The notes under the pieces were generated by a model that saw nothing but the letters and a program-made list of their open reading frames with translations, was not told the origin of the DNA and did no database searches. Both the position numbers and the translations under genes were made by a program. 64,000 nt of DNA, from assembly GCF_009650765.1 (NCBI RefSeq), contig NZ_CP045740.1, forward strand, positions 1,116,001 through 1,180,000, read 5' to 3'. The stretch comes from Streptomyces sp. SUK 48 (GTDB taxonomy: Bacteria > Actinomycetota > Actinomycetes > Streptomycetales > Streptomycetaceae). Shown here one piece after another: positions 62,790 to 64,000 of this stretch (position 1 is its first letter; every line of letters starts with the position of its first letter).

Positions 62790-64000
62790 TCAGCGCAGAG
62801 AGCGGATGGCCGGGCTCGTGGCGGCCAGGGCGGCGCCCGTCAGGACGGCGCTGCCGCAGGCCAGGAAGAGCGTCGTCGTGCCGTACGGGAGCAGTACGCC
62901 GGCGATGACGTAGGAGAACGGGTCCAGCGCCACCGTGGCCAGCACCACGAGGCTGAGGACGCGTCCCAAGAGCCGTCTGGGCACGCGCTCCTGCAAAGTC
63001 GCGACGACCACCACGCCGAGGAACGCGGACCCGAGGCCGACGAGCGAGACGAGCGCCGTCGCGGCGGCGACGTGGGTGACGGTGCCCAGTCCGGCCACGC
63101 CCGCGCCGATCGCCGCGACCCCGCCGACCACGGTCCAGCCGCGCCGGGCGGGCGGTCGCCACCCGGCCATGAGGGAGCCGGCCAGTGAGCCCGCGCCGAA
63201 ACCGGAGAGCACGACCCCGAGGGACCCGTTGCCACCGAGGCGTTGATCGGCGAGCACCGCGCCGCCCACGAGCACGGGGCCCACGACCGCGATGTTGATC
63301 AGGGCCACGGCCGCCAGCATTCCCCGCACCAGCGGTTCGCGCCAGGCGTATCCCAGGCCCGCTCCGAGCGCACGTGTACTGCTGAGCCGCTCACCCTGGA
63401 CGGGGTCCGGGCCGACGTCGTCCCCGGCGCGTTCGACGCGTCGTACCACGCGGAAGAGCGTGCTGAGGGCGATGGCGGCGAGCAGCGCCATCGCCGAGAT
63501 CCCACCGAGCGTCGCGTCGAATCCGAGCGCGGCGACGGCTGCGGCGGCCACCGCTGGGCCGACCAGATCGCCCGCCGACTCCGCGCCCTGGATCAGCGCG
63601 TTTACCCGGGAGAGCCGCGCGGTCGGCACGATGGCGGGCAGCACGGCCAGGGCCGCCGGGAAGTACGCGGCGTCGGCGGCGCCGAGCAGCCCGGCGAGCA
63701 GCGCGACCGTCCGCACCGAGGGTGCGGTGAGGGTGACGACGGCACCGAGGGCGAGCAGGACGGCGACCCGGAGCCAGGCGGCACCGACCGTGACCCGCAC
63801 GGGACCGAGGCGGTCGACCAGGACGCCCGCGGGAAGCAGGAGAGCCGCTCGCGGCAGCGCCACGGCCACGAGGACGAGCCCGGTGAGGAGCCCGGGTTTC
63901 GACAGTTCGAGCACGAAGAGCGTGAGCCATACGAGGAACAGCGCGTCGACCACGGCGGCCAGCCCCTGGCCCACGATCAGACGGCGCAGGCGCGGATCGC
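62790..64000 (-). CDS. MFS transporter, start beyond the right edge
   Basis: At least 403 residues are visible. The frame is open to the window edge, beginning D-P-R-L-R-R-L-I-V-G-Q-G-L-A, which looks like the first cytoplasmic segment, so only a few N-terminal residues are missing. Ten or more transmembrane segments are visible, with the MFS loop G-V-L-V-D-R-L-G-P near residue 62 and a long central loop near 190-205. The second half has V-L-S-G-F-G-A-G-S-L-A-G-S-L. It resembles MFS_3/enterobactin-exporter-like drug efflux proteins. Substrate unknown. Confidence 0.9.
   Translation of the reverse strand, partial: DPRLRRLIVGQGLAAVVDALFLVWLTLFVLELSKPGLLTGLVLVAVALPRAALLLPAGVLVDRLGPVRVTVGAAWLRVAVLLALGAVVTLTAPSVRTVALLAGLLGAADAAYFPAALAVLPAIVPTARLSRVNALIQGAESAGDLVGPAVAAAAVAALGFDATLGGISAMALLAAIALSTLFRVVRRVERAGDDVGPDPVQGERLSSTRALGAGLGYAWREPLVRGMLAAVALINIAVVGPVLVGGAVLADQRLGGNGSLGVVLSGFGAGSLAGSLMAGWRPPARRGWTVVGGVAAIGAGVAGLGTVTHVAAATALVSLVGLGSAFLGVVVVATLQERVPRRLLGRVLSLVVLATVALDPFSYVIAGVLLPYGTTTLFLACGSAVLTGAALAATSPAIRSLR

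Overview
The window is very GC-rich, densely packed chromosomal DNA of a Streptomyces-type actinomycete. The grounds are the strong G/C bias at third codon positions, frequent GTG starts, 4-nt stop/start overlaps inside operons, a monomeric NADP-isocitrate dehydrogenase, many TetR, LuxR and ECF regulators, and short cysteine-containing leader peptides of a kind common in Streptomyces. No phage, insertion sequence, rRNA, tRNA or CRISPR array was seen.

Layout. 1-4.6 kb: a translationally coupled minus-strand operon for a three-subunit xanthine/aldehyde oxidoreductase, followed by a GH65 glycosidase/phosphorylase that runs off the left edge. 4.7-7.8 kb: a TetR regulator divergent from a large flavin/ferredoxin oxidoreductase. 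7.8-9.8 kb: an ABC exporter with a textbook SoxR-type promoter and probably a leaderless mRNA. 9.9-13.1 kb: a membrane protein, an enoyl-CoA hydratase homologue and a HEAT-repeat protein. 13.1-17.2 kb: a coupled glycerol-kinase/glycerol-3-phosphate-dehydrogenase-like operon. 17.5-22.3 kb: a hypothetical protein, an amino-acid permease, an MscS channel and a DUF4186 protein. 22.3-24.5 kb: icd. 25.3-27.8 kb: metY-metX. 27.8-30.1 kb: an N-formylglutamate amidohydrolase homologue and a cytochrome P450.

30.1-38.2 kb is the most unusual block. A subtilisin-like protease, an ECF sigma factor and a small partner form one operon. It diverges from a TPR-CHAT (caspase-fold) protease. Next to these come a STAND/LuxR regulator and a divergent astacin-like metalloprotease. 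The three proteases have unrelated folds and none shows a signal peptide. The two divergent promoter regions share a near-identical 12-bp element. I read the block as a candidate intracellular protease-signalling or conflict system.

38.3-45.2 kb is a sulfur-acquisition island: two FMN-dependent (LLM) monooxygenases, an amino-acid-type ABC permease and binding protein without an ATPase, and a glutathionyl-hydroquinone-reductase-like protein. Three separate leader peptides of the H-I-D-L-x-R-V type precede its transcription units, and a SAM-IV-like riboswitch lies directly upstream of one of them, so sulfur status appears to be sensed more than once.

45.3-64 kb: an NCS1 permease, an APC permease, a photolyase, a nested minisatellite of about 0.85 kb, an SDR/DUF2867 protein, an SNF2 ATPase, a two-component system divergent from an ABC exporter, a TetR/amidase pair separated by three operators spaced exactly 20 bp apart, an unusual HTH-coiled-coil-receiver fusion, and an MFS transporter cut by the right edge.
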